Counted from the first letter of the stretch, positions 8,620-17,859 are shown. The stretch: DNA of 64,000 bases from Leifsonia sp. 71-9 (GCF_001898805.1 NZ_MKVJ01000019.1:71676-135675); one strand, 5' to 3'. Notes: a model not told the origin generated them from the letters alone. Numbers and translations are program-made.

Positions 8620-9537
8620 TCAGCGGCGACGCGACCGCGGGTTGCGGGCGTCGTTGTACGCGATCGACAGCAGCGTCGCGGAGAGCACGAGCAGCAGGAT
8701 GGCGATGGAGGGGAACAGGGTCAGCCACCAGGCGCTCGACATCGCGCCCGACTGCTGGGCCTCGTAGAGGATGCGGCCCCACGACCACACGTTCGGGTCG
8801 CCGAGGCCGAGGAAGGCGAGCCCGGCGGCCGACAGGACGGCACGCGAGGCCGTGACCACGACCGAGACGACGATGACGGGCGTGACGGCCGGGACGACGT
8901 GCCGGACGATGATCCACAGCGGGGAGGTCGTCATGAGCCGCGCGGCGTCGACGTACGGCAGGCGCACCACCGTGAGAGCCTGCGAGCGCACCAGCCGCGT
9001 GACCTCCGGCCACGAGAACGCGGCGACCACGAGGATGATCGTGCCGGTGCTCGGGCCGACCAGGGCGGCGATGAGGATCATCAGCGGCAGCACCGGGAGC
9101 GACAGCGTGAGGTCGACCAGCACACTGATGAACCCGTCCAGCCGCTGGAAGTACGCGCCGACCACGGCGATCAGCGTCCCGACGACGATGGCGATGGCCG
9201 AGGCGGCGACGGCCACCAGGATGCTCTGCTGCGAGCCCCAGACCACCTCGCCGAACACGTCGCGGCCGAGGCTGTCCGTGCCGAACCAGTGCGCGAAGCT
9301 CGGGGCCGCGAGCACGGGGTCGCCGTAGCTCGGCGGATAGGGGGCGATCAGCGGGGCGCCGATCGCGACGATGGTGAGCAGGATGAGCACGCCGAGCGCC
9401 AGCATCCCGAGCGGCTCCCGGCGGAAGGCCTTCCAGGTCTGGGCGCTCGCGCGGCCGTTGCCGAGGGCGACGGGTTCGAGCCCGACGGCCTCCTCGGTGA
9501 CGGTCGCCGCGTTCTGGACGGTCGCGTCGGTCGTCAT
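8620..9537 (-). CDS. dppC: Peptide ABC transporter permease, DppC type
   Basis: 305 aa, about six membrane helices, with an N-terminal cytoplasmic extension before WKAFRREPLGMLALGVLILL. It carries HWFGTDSLGRDVFGEVVWG, diagnostic of DppC/OppC, and the EAA loop YVDAARLMTTSPLWIIVRHV. The ATG at 9537 overlaps the dppB stop (ATGA). It should pair with DppB to form the channel for peptides delivered by the lipoprotein encoded upstream. A substrate range of di- or oligopeptides is inferred from family and neighbours. Confidence 0.95.
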   Translation of the reverse strand: MTTDATVQNAATVTEEAVGLEPVALGNGRASAQTWKAFRREPLGMLALGVLILLTIVAIGAPLIAPYPPSYGDPVLAAPSFAHWFGTDSLGRDVFGEVVWGSQQSILVAVAASAIAIVVGTLIAVVGAYFQRLDGFISVLVDLTLSLPVLPLMILIAALVGPSTGTIILVVAAFSWPEVTRLVRSQALTVVRLPYVDAARLMTTSPLWIIVRHVVPAVTPVIVVSVVVTASRAVLSAAGLAFLGLGDPNVWSWGRILYEAQQSGAMSSAWWLTLFPSIAILLLVLSATLLSIAYNDARNPRSRRR

Positions 9538-10496
9538 GCCTTCTTCACTCTCGGGTCGAGGAAACCGTAGACGGTGTCCGTGATCATGTTCGCGACCACG
9601 ACCGTGATCGCGAGCATCAGGAACGCGCCCTGGAGGACGGGGAAGTCGAGCTGGGTGACGGCCTCGTAGATGCCGCGCCCGATGCCGGGGTAGGCGAACA
9701 CGGTCTCGGTGAGCACCGCCCCGCCGACGAGGAAGCCCAGCTGCAGGCCGATGAGCGTGGTGGTCGGCAGCAGCGCGTTGCGCAGGGCGTGCTTCCAGAG
9801 CACCCGGCGGTAGGGCAGTCCGTTCGCCCGGGCCAGCGTCGTGTAGTCCTCCCCCAGCGCGTCGATGAGCGTCGAGCGCATCGTGAGCACGTACGAGCCG
9901 AGCTGCACGAGCATGAGCGAGAGCGCCGGCAGGATGAGGTGCGTCGCCACGCTCCCGTACCAGGCGAGCCCGTAGGCGTCCTGATCGTACGCCCCGCCGA
10001 TCGGCAGCCAGCCGAGCATGAGCCCGAAGACGAAGAGCAGCAGAACGCCGATGCTCGGGACGAAGATGGACTGGCCGGTCACGCCCACGATCTGCACCAG
10101 CCGGTCCAGGAACCGCCCGCGGTGGGAGGCCGCCAGCACCCCGAGCGGGATGCCGACGACCACCGTGGCCACGAGCGCCGTGCCGGTGAGCAGCAGCGTC
10201 CAGGGCAGGCGCTGCATCAGCACATCCAGCACCGGGATGGACTGCGTGAACGACACCCCGAGGTTGCCCTGGACGAGCTGCCACAGGTAGATGCCGTACT
10301 GCACGATCATCGGCTGGTCGAGGCCGTACTGCTGAAGCAGGGCGGCCCGCGCATCCTCGGTCATGTTCGGGCTGGCGACGGCCAGCGCCGGATCTCCGGG
10401 CAGCAGGCGCAGCAGGAGGAACGTCACGGTCACGGCGAACCAGATCGTGAGCAGACCCCGGCCGAGCCGTGGGAGGAGGAACAGGAACCGGGACAC
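9534..10496 (-). CDS. dppB: Peptide ABC transporter permease, DppB type
   Basis: 320 aa with about six helices. It starts VSRFLFLLPRLGRGLLTIWF and contains LLRLLPGDPA and the EAA loop DYTTLARANGLPYRRVLWKH. The GTG at 10496 was chosen because it follows GGGAGACCCGC and the codon before the family's conserved start is not an initiator (GTA). It lies 20 bases downstream of the binding-protein gene and overlaps dppC by four bases. Confidence 0.94.
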   Translation of the reverse strand: MSRFLFLLPRLGRGLLTIWFAVTVTFLLLRLLPGDPALAVASPNMTEDARAALLQQYGLDQPMIVQYGIYLWQLVQGNLGVSFTQSIPVLDVLMQRLPWTLLLTGTALVATVVVGIPLGVLAASHRGRFLDRLVQIVGVTGQSIFVPSIGVLLLFVFGLMLGWLPIGGAYDQDAYGLAWYGSVATHLILPALSLMLVQLGSYVLTMRSTLIDALGEDYTTLARANGLPYRRVLWKHALRNALLPTTTLIGLQLGFLVGGAVLTETVFAYPGIGRGIYEAVTQLDFPVLQGAFLMLAITVVVANMITDTVYGFLDPRVKKA

Positions 10497-10516
10497 GCGG
10501 GTCTCCCTGCTTTCGG

Positions 10517-12133
10517 TTACTTGCCGGCCGGGTGCGCGCTGGCCAGCGACACCGGGTTGACGATGGAGAGCAGCTCGCTGGGCTTCGAGACGAACCCGGT
10601 CCACTTCGAGCTGTGGGCGAAGTACAGGTTCTGCGTGTACATGATGTTGTCGTACACGTTGTCCCGCACGATCTTCGCGGCCTCGCGCATCAGCTTCACC
10701 TTGTCGTCCTTGTCGGTCGTCGCGGTGCCCTGGGCGATCAGGTCGTTGAGCTTCGCGTCGTCGACGTAGGTGTAGTTGATGGCGCCGCCGGGCAGGTACG
10801 CCAGCGTCATGTTCGTCACCGGGTCGTCCATGATGGCGAAGTTGCCGGCGTAGATGTCGAAGTCGCCCTTGTTGGTCATCGCGAGGTACGTGTTGCGCTC
10901 CGTGCCCTGCAGCTCGATCGCGATGCCCGCCTTCGCCGCGCTGTCCTTCACCAGGGTCGCCCACTGGCTGGTGACGCTGTCCTGCAGCGAGTAGATGAGG
11001 CGGAACTTCAGCGGGAACATGCCGTCGGAGCCGGCGGTGTAGCCCGCCTTCTCCATCAGCGTCCGCGACTCGTCGGTGTCGAACGCGTACTCCTTGATCG
11101 ACTTGTCGTAGTAGTCCTTCAGCACCGGCATCAGCGGGCTGGAGCCGGTCGAGACGGCCTGACCCTGCAGCACGACCTTGCGGATGGCGTCGTAGTCGAC
11201 GGCGTGCGCGAGCGCCTGCCGCACCTCGACCTTGGCCAGGTCCGCGTTGTTCATGTTGTAGGTCATGTGCGCGTAGCCGAGGCCGACGGCCTCCTCGACG
11301 GCGATGCCGCTCGTCGCCTTGAGCTTGGCGACCTGCGCCGGCGGGAGGGCGTTGGCGATCACGTCGACCTCGCCGCTCTGCAGCGCCAGGATCTCGGTGT
11401 TGATGTCCGGGAACACGCGGTAGACGACCGAGGCGGACAGCGGGGTGCCGCCCTCGACCAGCGGGTAGTCCTCCACGCGCTCCAGCGTGTAGCTCTGCCC
11501 GATCTGCACCTTGGTCAGCTTGTACGGGCCGGCGCTGACCCAGCCGCCGTCGCTGCCGTCGTTCGGGAACGTCGCCACCGACTCCGCCTTCTCGAAGACG
11601 TGCTTCGGGACGATGTTGCCCCAGAAGCCGATCTCCTCGACGATCGACGAGTCCGGCTTGGTGAGGGTGAACTCGACCCGGGTCTTCGAGACGGCCGTCG
11701 CCGTGTCGAGGTTGGTGAGCTGGCCGTAGAAGGTGCCGGAGGGCTTGTCCTTCTTGACCGCGTTCATCGTCCAGGCCACGTCCTCGGCGGTCAGCGGCTC
11801 GCCGTCGCTCCACTTCAGGTCGTCGCGGATGTCGTAGAAGCCGGTGGTGTCGTCCACGTAGCCCCACTTGGTCGCGACCTGGGGCTCCTTCGAGCCGTCG
11901 TTCGCGATGCTCAGGAGGTGCGGGTACATCAGGTTGGTGATCCAGTAGTCGCTGCGGCTGTTGCCGACGAGCGGGTTGTAGTTCACGACGTCGGTGGTGG
12001 TGGCCACCGAGAGCGTCTGCGATCCGGCCGTCGCCGTGGAGGCGGCGGGCGGGGCGCTCGGGGCGCAGGCGCTCAGGGCGAGCGCCGACGCGGCGAGCAC
12101 CGCAGCGGCGAGTGCGATCTTCCGTGGGCGCAT
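10517..12133 (-). CDS. dppA: Peptide ABC transporter substrate-binding lipoprotein (SBP family 5)
   Basis: 538 aa. A lipoprotein signal peptide ends in ALSAC, so the mature protein is anchored outside the membrane. Family 5 marks include LKWSDGEPLTAEDVAWTMNA near residue 108 and SAGPYKLTKVQIGQSYTLER. The ATG at 12133 overlaps the M19 dipeptidase stop by one base (TGATG) and is preceded by an AAGGAGGTGT site. It is followed by the dppB and dppC permease genes on the same strand. Ligand not predictable from sequence; peptides are likely. Confidence 0.95.
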   Translation of the reverse strand: MRPRKIALAAAVLAASALALSACAPSAPPAASTATAGSQTLSVATTTDVVNYNPLVGNSRSDYWITNLMYPHLLSIANDGSKEPQVATKWGYVDDTTGFYDIRDDLKWSDGEPLTAEDVAWTMNAVKKDKPSGTFYGQLTNLDTATAVSKTRVEFTLTKPDSSIVEEIGFWGNIVPKHVFEKAESVATFPNDGSDGGWVSAGPYKLTKVQIGQSYTLERVEDYPLVEGGTPLSASVVYRVFPDINTEILALQSGEVDVIANALPPAQVAKLKATSGIAVEEAVGLGYAHMTYNMNNADLAKVEVRQALAHAVDYDAIRKVVLQGQAVSTGSSPLMPVLKDYYDKSIKEYAFDTDESRTLMEKAGYTAGSDGMFPLKFRLIYSLQDSVTSQWATLVKDSAAKAGIAIELQGTERNTYLAMTNKGDFDIYAGNFAIMDDPVTNMTLAYLPGGAINYTYVDDAKLNDLIAQGTATTDKDDKVKLMREAAKIVRDNVYDNIMYTQNLYFAHSSKWTGFVSKPSELLSIVNPVSLASAHPAGK

Positions 12134-13341
12134 CAGACCCACACCTCCTTCAGGACCCGCAGAGTGTTGCCACCCACGACGGCGCGGATCTCGTCGTCGG
12201 AGTAGTCGTGCTTCACCAGCCAGCCGATGATGTTGTAGAACTCCTCGGCCGGGTTCTCGAGGCCGTCGACGTACTCGACCTTCTCGTAGTCGACCGTCCC
12301 GTGCGCCTGCCCGAGGGACAGGTTGGACGAGAAGGCGTCGTGCAGGCCGACGTGGTCGCCGAAGAGCGTGTCGGGGCCGAAGCTGACGTGCTCGAGACCG
12401 ACCAGGTCGACGCAGTACTGGAAGTGGTCCATCACCGACTCCAGCGAGTGGCGCGGGTGCGCCGGGGACAGCGTGGTGTGCGGCGCCGCCTCGATGCCGA
12501 TCACACCGCCGCGCTTCGCGCACTCGATGATCGTCTCGTCCGTCTTCATGCGGTTCGTCGGCCAGAGGCCGCGGGCGCCCGCGTGGGTGATGAAGGTCGG
12601 CTTGGTGGAGGCCTTGATCGCGTCCACGGCCGTGCGGTCGCCCGAGTGCGAGACGTCGATCGCGATTCCGAGCTTGTTCATCCGCTCGACCGCGCGCTCG
12701 CCGAAGTAGGTGAGGCCGCCGTCGCCGCGCTCCTTGAGCCCGGAACCGAGGGTGTTCGCCTCCGAGTAGGCGATGCCCATCTGGCGCACGCCGAAGCCGT
12801 AGAGCACGTCGAGCCGGTCGACCTCGTTCTCGATCATCGTGGAGGCCTCGAGTGCGAAGACGTGCGCGATGCGGCCGGTCGCGGCCGCGTACTCGATGTC
12901 CTTGATCGTCTCGCCCTTGATGACGAAGTCCTGGTGCGCGAGGTCCGCCATGCGCACGCCGAGGTCGAAGAGCACGTCCTGGTACTTCCAGCCCGCGTCG
13001 CTCGAGATGCAGCAGGTGCCGTCCATCCCGTTGTCGAAGACGGCCGTGATGCCCGAGCGGCTGAGCCCCTCGTAGCCGGTTGGTTCGCGGCCCTGGCGGA
13101 TGTGGTCGCGGAGCTGGGTCATGTCCTCGGGGAAGACCTGCACGTGGTCGTGCAGCGAGATGACGGTGGACTCGGTCAGCAGGCGCGTGGTGCGCTCCGC
13201 CTGGGCGTCGCTGAGGCCGAGTCCGGCGTAGGCGGGCACGCGGCCGATCTGCTGGGCGTAGCGGAACTCCCGGTAGTCCTTGCCGGCCTCGAGGTAGTCG
13301 TAGGCCGTGTAGCCGGTGTAGCGCGGGGAGGGGTCGAGCAC
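12133..13341 (-). CDS. Membrane dipeptidase-like zinc hydrolase, peptidase M19, divergent
   Basis: 402 aa, first gene of the minus-strand peptide operon. M19 landmarks are LEAS (Glu ligand), GVRQMGIAYSEANTLGSG, GIAIDVSHSGDRT and FITHAGARGLWPTNR with the two later His ligands. The N-terminal H-x-D metal motif reads LHDHV, so the Asp position is His, and the usual LTHN is IAYSEAN. It may act on unusual dipeptides or another amide. The GTG at 13341 was chosen because GAAGGAG sits seven bases upstream; the frame is open further but without a site. Confidence 0.88.
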   Translation of the reverse strand: MLDPSPRYTGYTAYDYLEAGKDYREFRYAQQIGRVPAYAGLGLSDAQAERTTRLLTESTVISLHDHVQVFPEDMTQLRDHIRQGREPTGYEGLSRSGITAVFDNGMDGTCCISSDAGWKYQDVLFDLGVRMADLAHQDFVIKGETIKDIEYAAATGRIAHVFALEASTMIENEVDRLDVLYGFGVRQMGIAYSEANTLGSGLKERGDGGLTYFGERAVERMNKLGIAIDVSHSGDRTAVDAIKASTKPTFITHAGARGLWPTNRMKTDETIIECAKRGGVIGIEAAPHTTLSPAHPRHSLESVMDHFQYCVDLVGLEHVSFGPDTLFGDHVGLHDAFSSNLSLGQAHGTVDYEKVEYVDGLENPAEEFYNIIGWLVKHDYSDDEIRAVVGGNTLRVLKEVWV

Positions 13342-13508
13342 GCTTTCTCCTTCGTTCCTGGTGAGGTGGTGGTCGCGGTGCGCACCTGGCGCAGTACGAC
13401 ACAATCTCGCCGATATCCGGCATCTGTGTCAACATGTGTTTGAAAATTCGGCAAATCTGTTTCCCAATTGAAACATTCCGGAAATCACTCACATGCAAGG
13501 ATGTCAGC
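13342..13508. promoter_or_regulatory. Divergent promoter/operator region of the peptide cluster
   Basis: This 167-base AT-richer gap serves both the dipeptidase-dpp operon and the ATPase genes. It holds a perfect dyad TGTTTC-CCAATT-GAAACA at 13458-13475 and a wider inverted pair GACACA (13398-13403) / TGTGTC (13425-13430). Such dyads suit an Lrp- or GntR-type regulator; the Lrp gene at the operon end is the best candidate. Exact -10 and -35 elements were not assigned. Confidence 0.5.
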
Positions 13509-14513
13509 GTGGACACTACGAACCCTTCCGGCGACGAGGTGTTGCGGGTACGCAACCTCTCCGTCGCGTTCACCGGCTCCGGCCCGGACATCCCGGCCGT
13601 GCGCGAGGTGGACATCAGCGTCGGCCGCGGCGAGTTCGTCGCGCTGCTCGGCGAGTCCGGCTCCGGCAAGTCCGTGACCGCCCGCGCGATCATGGGACTC
13701 GGCGACGAGTACTCCCGCGTCACCGCCGACGAGCTGCGGCTCGGCGACGTCGACCTCCTCACCCTGAACGAGGAGGGCCGGCGGCGGCTCCGCGGCGAGC
13801 GCATCGCCCTGGTGCTGCAGGACGCCCTCTCCGCCCTCAACCCCGTGATGACGATCGGCGACCAGATCGGCGAACTGTTCCGCGTGCACCGCCGGGCCAG
13901 TCGCCGGCAGGCCCGCGCCCGCGCGGTCGACCTGCTCGGCCTCGTCGGCATCCCGGCCCCCTCCCGCCGCGTCGACGACTACCCGCACCAGTTCTCCGGC
14001 GGCATGCGGCAGCGCATCCTGATCGCCATGGCGATCGCCCTCGACCCCGAGCTGCTGATCGCCGACGAGCCGACCACCGCTCTCGACGTGACCGTGCAGG
14101 CGCAGATCCTCGACCTGCTCGGCTCGCTGCGCGACCAGCTCGGGATGGGCATCCTGCTCATCACGCACGACCTCGGCGTCGTCATGGAGGTCGCGGACCA
14201 CGTCTCCGTCATGTACGCCGGGCGGATCGTCGAGAGCGGCAGCGCCGATACGGTCTTCGCGCATCCCGCCCACCCGTACACCGAGGCCCTGCTGCGCTCC
14301 GTGCCGCAGGCGGCCCAGCGCGGATCGGACCTGCTCACCATCCCCGGCTCCCCGCCCAGCCCGGCCCGGGTGCCGCGGGGCTGTTCGTTCCACCCGCGCT
14401 GCCACCTCGCCGTGGACGCCTGCGCGACCACCCGGCCTCCCCTCGTGGAGGTCGCCATCGGCCGGCGCGCCGCCTGCCTCCGATCCGAGGAGCTCATCGG
14501 TGAACTCGTCTGA
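13509..14513 (+). CDS. dppD: Peptide ABC transporter ATP-binding protein, DppD type
   Basis: 334 aa. Walker A GESGSGKS, signature FSGGMRQR, Walker [13 protein letters not shown] and the C-terminal oligopeptide-ABC tail with [16 protein letters not shown]. The GTG at 13509 follows AAGGATGTCAGC; the frame extends upstream to 13434 but that part is the operator region. It overlaps the next ATPase gene by 14 bases. The two ATPases are divergent from their permeases, an uncommon split of the Dpp genes. Confidence 0.94.
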   Translation: MDTTNPSGDEVLRVRNLSVAFTGSGPDIPAVREVDISVGRGEFVALLGESGSGKSVTARAIMGLGDEYSRVTADELRLGDVDLLTLNEEGRRRLRGERIALVLQDALSALNPVMTIGDQIGELFRVHRRASRRQARARAVDLLGLVGIPAPSRRVDDYPHQFSGGMRQRILIAMAIALDPELLIADEPTTALDVTVQAQILDLLGSLRDQLGMGILLITHDLGVVMEVADHVSVMYAGRIVESGSADTVFAHPAHPYTEALLRSVPQAAQRGSDLLTIPGSPPSPARVPRGCSFHPRCHLAVDACATTRPPLVEVAIGRRAACLRSEELIGELV

Positions 14514-15552
14514 CCCCCGCCCCGCCGCCGTGCTCCCCCGCCCGGAGGACGACCCCCGTGAGGTCGTGCTCGGCGCCTCCGGTCTCGCCCGCCGCTTCGC
14601 CTCCGGCTCCCGCCTGCGCCCCGCCACCGTCTCCGCGGTGGACGGCGTCAGCCTCGAGCTGCACGCCGGCGAAGTGCTCGGCATCGTGGGCGAGTCCGGC
14701 TGCGGCAAGTCCACTCTCGCCCGCATGCTCGTCGGGCTGGAGCGCCCGGACGACGGCACGCTCACCTACCGCGGCCGCGACGTCGGCCGCGGCCGGCTGA
14801 GCGACCGCAAGCACCTGCGCCAGGGCGTGCAGATGATCTTCCAGGACCCGTACGCCTCCCTCGACCCGCGCATGACCGTGCTCGACATCGTCACCGAGCC
14901 CATCGCGGCCGCCCACGCCATGAACCGGGCCGACCGGCGCGCCCGCGCGGTCGAGCTCCTGGAGCTCGTCGGCCTGGGCGAGGACATGCTCGGCCGATTC
15001 GCCCACCAGTTCTCCGGCGGTCAGCGCCAGCGCATCGGCATCGCCCGGGCGCTCGCGCTCGACCCCGACGTCCTCGTCTGCGACGAGCCCGTCTCCGCCC
15101 TGGACGTCTCCGTGCAGGCGCAGGTCATCAACCTCCTCGGCGACATCCGCCGCCGCCTCGGCGTCTCGATCGTCTTCATCGCGCACGACCTCTCGGTCGT
15201 CCGCCACATCGCCGACCGCGTCGCCGTCATGTATCTCGGCCGCATCGCCGAGATCGGCGACACCGACGCGATCTACGATCACCCCTCCCACCCCTACACG
15301 CAGGCCCTGCTGTCGGCGACCCCGACCGCCACCCGGGAGGGCCGCGGCCGGCTGTCGCAGCGGCGCATCCTCGGCGGCGAACCCCCGTCGCCCGTCGACC
15401 CGCCCGCCGGCTGCCGCTTCAACCCGCGCTGCTGGATGGCCACCGACGAATGCCGCACGATCGTCCCCCCGCTGCACGCCCTGTCCGGCCCCGGCATCCC
15501 GGTCCGCGACGTGTCGTGCCACCACGCCGAGGAGGCCGTGCTGGCGGGGTGA
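14500..15552 (+). CDS. dppF: Peptide ABC transporter ATP-binding protein, DppF type
   Basis: 350 aa. Walker [10 protein letters not shown], signature [20 protein letters not shown], Walker [13 protein letters not shown] and the oligopeptide-ABC tail [21 protein letters not shown] start at 14500 after GAGGAG inside the end of the first ATPase gene. Paired with the DppD-type protein it would drive uptake through the permeases encoded on the other strand. Confidence 0.94.
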   Translation: MNSSDPRPAAVLPRPEDDPREVVLGASGLARRFASGSRLRPATVSAVDGVSLELHAGEVLGIVGESGCGKSTLARMLVGLERPDDGTLTYRGRDVGRGRLSDRKHLRQGVQMIFQDPYASLDPRMTVLDIVTEPIAAAHAMNRADRRARAVELLELVGLGEDMLGRFAHQFSGGQRQRIGIARALALDPDVLVCDEPVSALDVSVQAQVINLLGDIRRRLGVSIVFIAHDLSVVRHIADRVAVMYLGRIAEIGDTDAIYDHPSHPYTQALLSATPTATREGRGRLSQRRILGGEPPSPVDPPAGCRFNPRCWMATDECRTIVPPLHALSGPGIPVRDVSCHHAEEAVLAG

Positions 15553-15583
15553 ACCGCCTCCCCGTCCGGTCGTGCACGAAGAT

Positions 15584-15611
15584 GGAACCGCGCTTCGCGA
15601 CCGGACATTAG
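15584..15611 (+). promoter_or_regulatory. Putative ECF-type promoter of the second sigma/propeller module
   Basis: GGAACC at 15584-15589, a 13-base spacer, then GGACATTAG (15603-15611) and GGGGAT before the ATG at 15617. Spacing to the start codon (33 bases) is the same as in the copy at 3158, and nine-base block GGACAYTAG is shared. It lies 31 bases after the dppF stop. Confidence 0.6.
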
Positions 15612-15616
15612 GGGAT

Positions 15617-16234
15617 ATGGACACAGAACGATTCGACGAGGCCGCGGCCTGGTCGAGAGCGCGTGAGGGCGACTCGGCGTCGTTCGCCTCGCTCTTCGAC
15701 CGGCACCGCGATCGCGTCTTCGGGCAGGCGCTGCGCCTGCTGGGGGCCCGGCACGATGCCGAGGACGTGACCGCCGTGGTCTTCCTCGAAGCCTGGCGCC
15801 GGCGGGACGCGGTGCGCATGGTCGACGGGTCGATCATCGCGTGGCTGCTCGTCACGACGAACTACACCGTGCGCAACCACACGCGCAGCAGTCGCCGGTA
15901 CCGCAATGCGCTCTCGAAGCTCTCGCAGCCCGCCCCGCAGCCGGACAGCACACCGGACGTCGACGACGCCCTCGACAACCGCGGGAGGGACGCGGCCGTG
16001 CGCTCGGCGTTCGCCGGCCTCCCTCCGCGCGACCAGGACGTGATCACGCTCTGCATCCTCGAGGAGATGCCGCTCGCCGACGTCGCCGCGACGCTCCGGG
16101 TGCCGATCGGCACCGTCAAATCACGCCTGTCCCGCGCCAAGCGCCGGCTGGGCGACCTCACCCTCGCCGGACTCGACCCCGCAGCGACGGAGATCGCCGC
16201 CGGCCGCCCCGCCCTCGAAGGAGGTGCAGAATGA
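15617..16234 (+). CDS. ECF RNA polymerase sigma factor, copy 2
   Basis: 205 aa. The start at 15617 (MDTERFDEAAAWSRAREGD) matches the start of copy 1; an upstream ATG at 15572 would place the promoter inside the gene and is rejected. Region 2 contains FDRHRDRVFGQALRL and EDVTAVVFLEAWRRRDAVRM; region 4 contains PRDQDVITLCILEEMPLADV and IGTVKSRLSRAKRRLG. The region 4 recognition helices of both copies are nearly the same, so they may recognise the same promoters. The stop overlaps the propeller gene start (ATGA). Confidence 0.93.
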   Translation: MDTERFDEAAAWSRAREGDSASFASLFDRHRDRVFGQALRLLGARHDAEDVTAVVFLEAWRRRDAVRMVDGSIIAWLLVTTNYTVRNHTRSSRRYRNALSKLSQPAPQPDSTPDVDDALDNRGRDAAVRSAFAGLPPRDQDVITLCILEEMPLADVAATLRVPIGTVKSRLSRAKRRLGDLTLAGLDPAATEIAAGRPALEGGAE

Positions 16235-17847
16235 CCACGTCATCCGCTTTCGACCCCACACGCAGCGCGGAGATCCGCGCCCTGCTCATCGACACCGTCG
16301 ACTCGACCACGATCCGCCGCCGTCCGGCCACGTTCGCCCTGGTCGCGACCCTCACGGGCGTCGCGCTCGCTCTCGCCGGGGGGACCGCCGCCCTCGCGCT
16401 GTCCGGGGTGCTCCACTTCGGCGCCCCCGAGCCGGCTCCGGCACCGCCGACACCCGTCGTGACGCCGACACCCACTCCCACACCTACGCCGACGCCCACC
16501 CCGACGACGCGCCCGGTCGTCCAGTCGACTCCGATCGCGCCGCACGATGTGTCCGGCCTCCCGGCCTCCCCCTCGTGGAGCCTGGACCTCGCCGGTACGA
16601 ACACGGAGTGCACGATGCTCACGAGCTGGGACCTCTCCGACGGGCGTGCGCTCTATCTCAGCGGCATCCGGCCCAAGGAGTACGAGGGATCCGACTGCAT
16701 CTACGATACGGACGAGGACATCGCGCTCACGCTCGTCGACACCGAGCACGGGACGAAGCTCTGGACCCGCGAGTGGGCCTTCACTCCCGACCAGCTGAGC
16801 CTGCAGACGACGCTGCGGGTCCTCGGCACCTCGGGACGCGCGGTGATCGCCTACGGCAACCCCGGTTACGGCCCCCACGAGGTGCTCGACCTCACCACCG
16901 GCCAGACCGTCGCTCCCTTCGATCCGGGCATCCCCCGGTTCTCACTCGCCCGCGATGCGACGACCGTCGGCGACGCGTCGGGCGACCTGCTCATCGTCGA
17001 CGCGCAGCGCGGCGCCGACGGCTCGGAGTCGTCGACTCCGTCGCTCCGCCGGATCGACCCGCGAGATCCCGCGCATCCGAAGTGGTCGACGACCGTCAAC
17101 GGCAACCTCGTCGACTTCCTCCCCGCGGTCGACAGCGCGACGGCCATCCCCATCAGCTACGGCAGAGGGTACGGCCAGGACTCGCGATCCTTCACGGCCA
17201 TGGTGGACTCCGTCAGCGGCGCCGTGACCGAATCGAGCGCTCTCAACAATGTCGACACGTTCGGGTCGGTCTACGTCACGCAGACCGGCGGCCTGGACGG
17301 GGCTCCCCGGGAACTCACCGGCTTCGACGCCACCGGCGCGAAGGTGTGGACGACGGCCGCGCCGCCCGGGACGATAGCGCAAGCCGTCGCGACGGCCGGC
17401 GCGCAGGCCGCTGGATCACGTGGTGGGACCGACTCCGGGCTGTTCGTGGTCACCGGCGCCGACACCGTCACGCTCTACGATCAGGCGACGGGAACCGCGC
17501 GCTGGAGCGCGACGGCGACGGGCTGCGGTCCCCAGACGACGGGGGGCATCGGCACTGTCCAGGATGCGCGTGACGCGATCGTGACCTCCGTCGGTGGTCA
17601 GACCTGCTCCTTCGATCGCACGACAGGCGCCCCTGTCGCGAACACACGCGGCGACGGCTTCACCCAGCTCCTCGGCACGCGCAACTCCTACACGTACGAC
17701 CCCCAGGACGCCTCGGCGGGGATCGCGACCGACATGGCGACCGGGAACGTCCTCTGGACCCGTCCGCGCCGGCTCTGGGAGTCCTGGCGGTTCTCCGGCG
17801 GCTACCTCGTCACCAACGACGGCAACCACCTGGAGTCGATCGGCTGA
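16231..17847 (+). CDS. Single-pass membrane protein with extracellular PQQ-like beta-propeller, copy 2
   Basis: 538 aa, paralog of the protein at 3781. Short cytoplasmic part with FDPTRSAEIRALLIDTV, helix at about 35-57, a Thr-Pro repeat linker (about 67-93), then a propeller with GTKLWTREW and GNVLWTRPRR blades, ending SGGYLVTNDGNHLESIG. Shared islands include RPKEYEG and FDRTTG. The ribosome site and start, GAAGGAGGTGCAGAATGACC, are the same as in copy 1. Four Cys occur at matching positions, which may form two disulphides outside the cell. Function unknown. Confidence 0.8.
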   Translation: MTTSSAFDPTRSAEIRALLIDTVDSTTIRRRPATFALVATLTGVALALAGGTAALALSGVLHFGAPEPAPAPPTPVVTPTPTPTPTPTPTPTTRPVVQSTPIAPHDVSGLPASPSWSLDLAGTNTECTMLTSWDLSDGRALYLSGIRPKEYEGSDCIYDTDEDIALTLVDTEHGTKLWTREWAFTPDQLSLQTTLRVLGTSGRAVIAYGNPGYGPHEVLDLTTGQTVAPFDPGIPRFSLARDATTVGDASGDLLIVDAQRGADGSESSTPSLRRIDPRDPAHPKWSTTVNGNLVDFLPAVDSATAIPISYGRGYGQDSRSFTAMVDSVSGAVTESSALNNVDTFGSVYVTQTGGLDGAPRELTGFDATGAKVWTTAAPPGTIAQAVATAGAQAAGSRGGTDSGLFVVTGADTVTLYDQATGTARWSATATGCGPQTTGGIGTVQDARDAIVTSVGGQTCSFDRTTGAPVANTRGDGFTQLLGTRNSYTYDPQDASAGIATDMATGNVLWTRPRRLWESWRFSGGYLVTNDGNHLESIG

Positions 17848-17859
17848 AGCCGGAAAACG

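Noticed and set aside
10469-12205. 578-codon plus-strand frame
   Set aside because: It mirrors the peptide-binding lipoprotein on the minus strand; the translation is low-complexity His/Val/Arg-rich without motifs.
15572-15616. Longer start for sigma factor copy 2
   Set aside because: It would include the GGAACC promoter element in the coding region and lacks a counterpart in copy 1.
16450-16520. Short tandem repeat in propeller copy 2, possible CRISPR or microsatellite
   Set aside because: It is the coding sequence of the Thr-Pro linker; the units are six bases and in frame, with no spacers.
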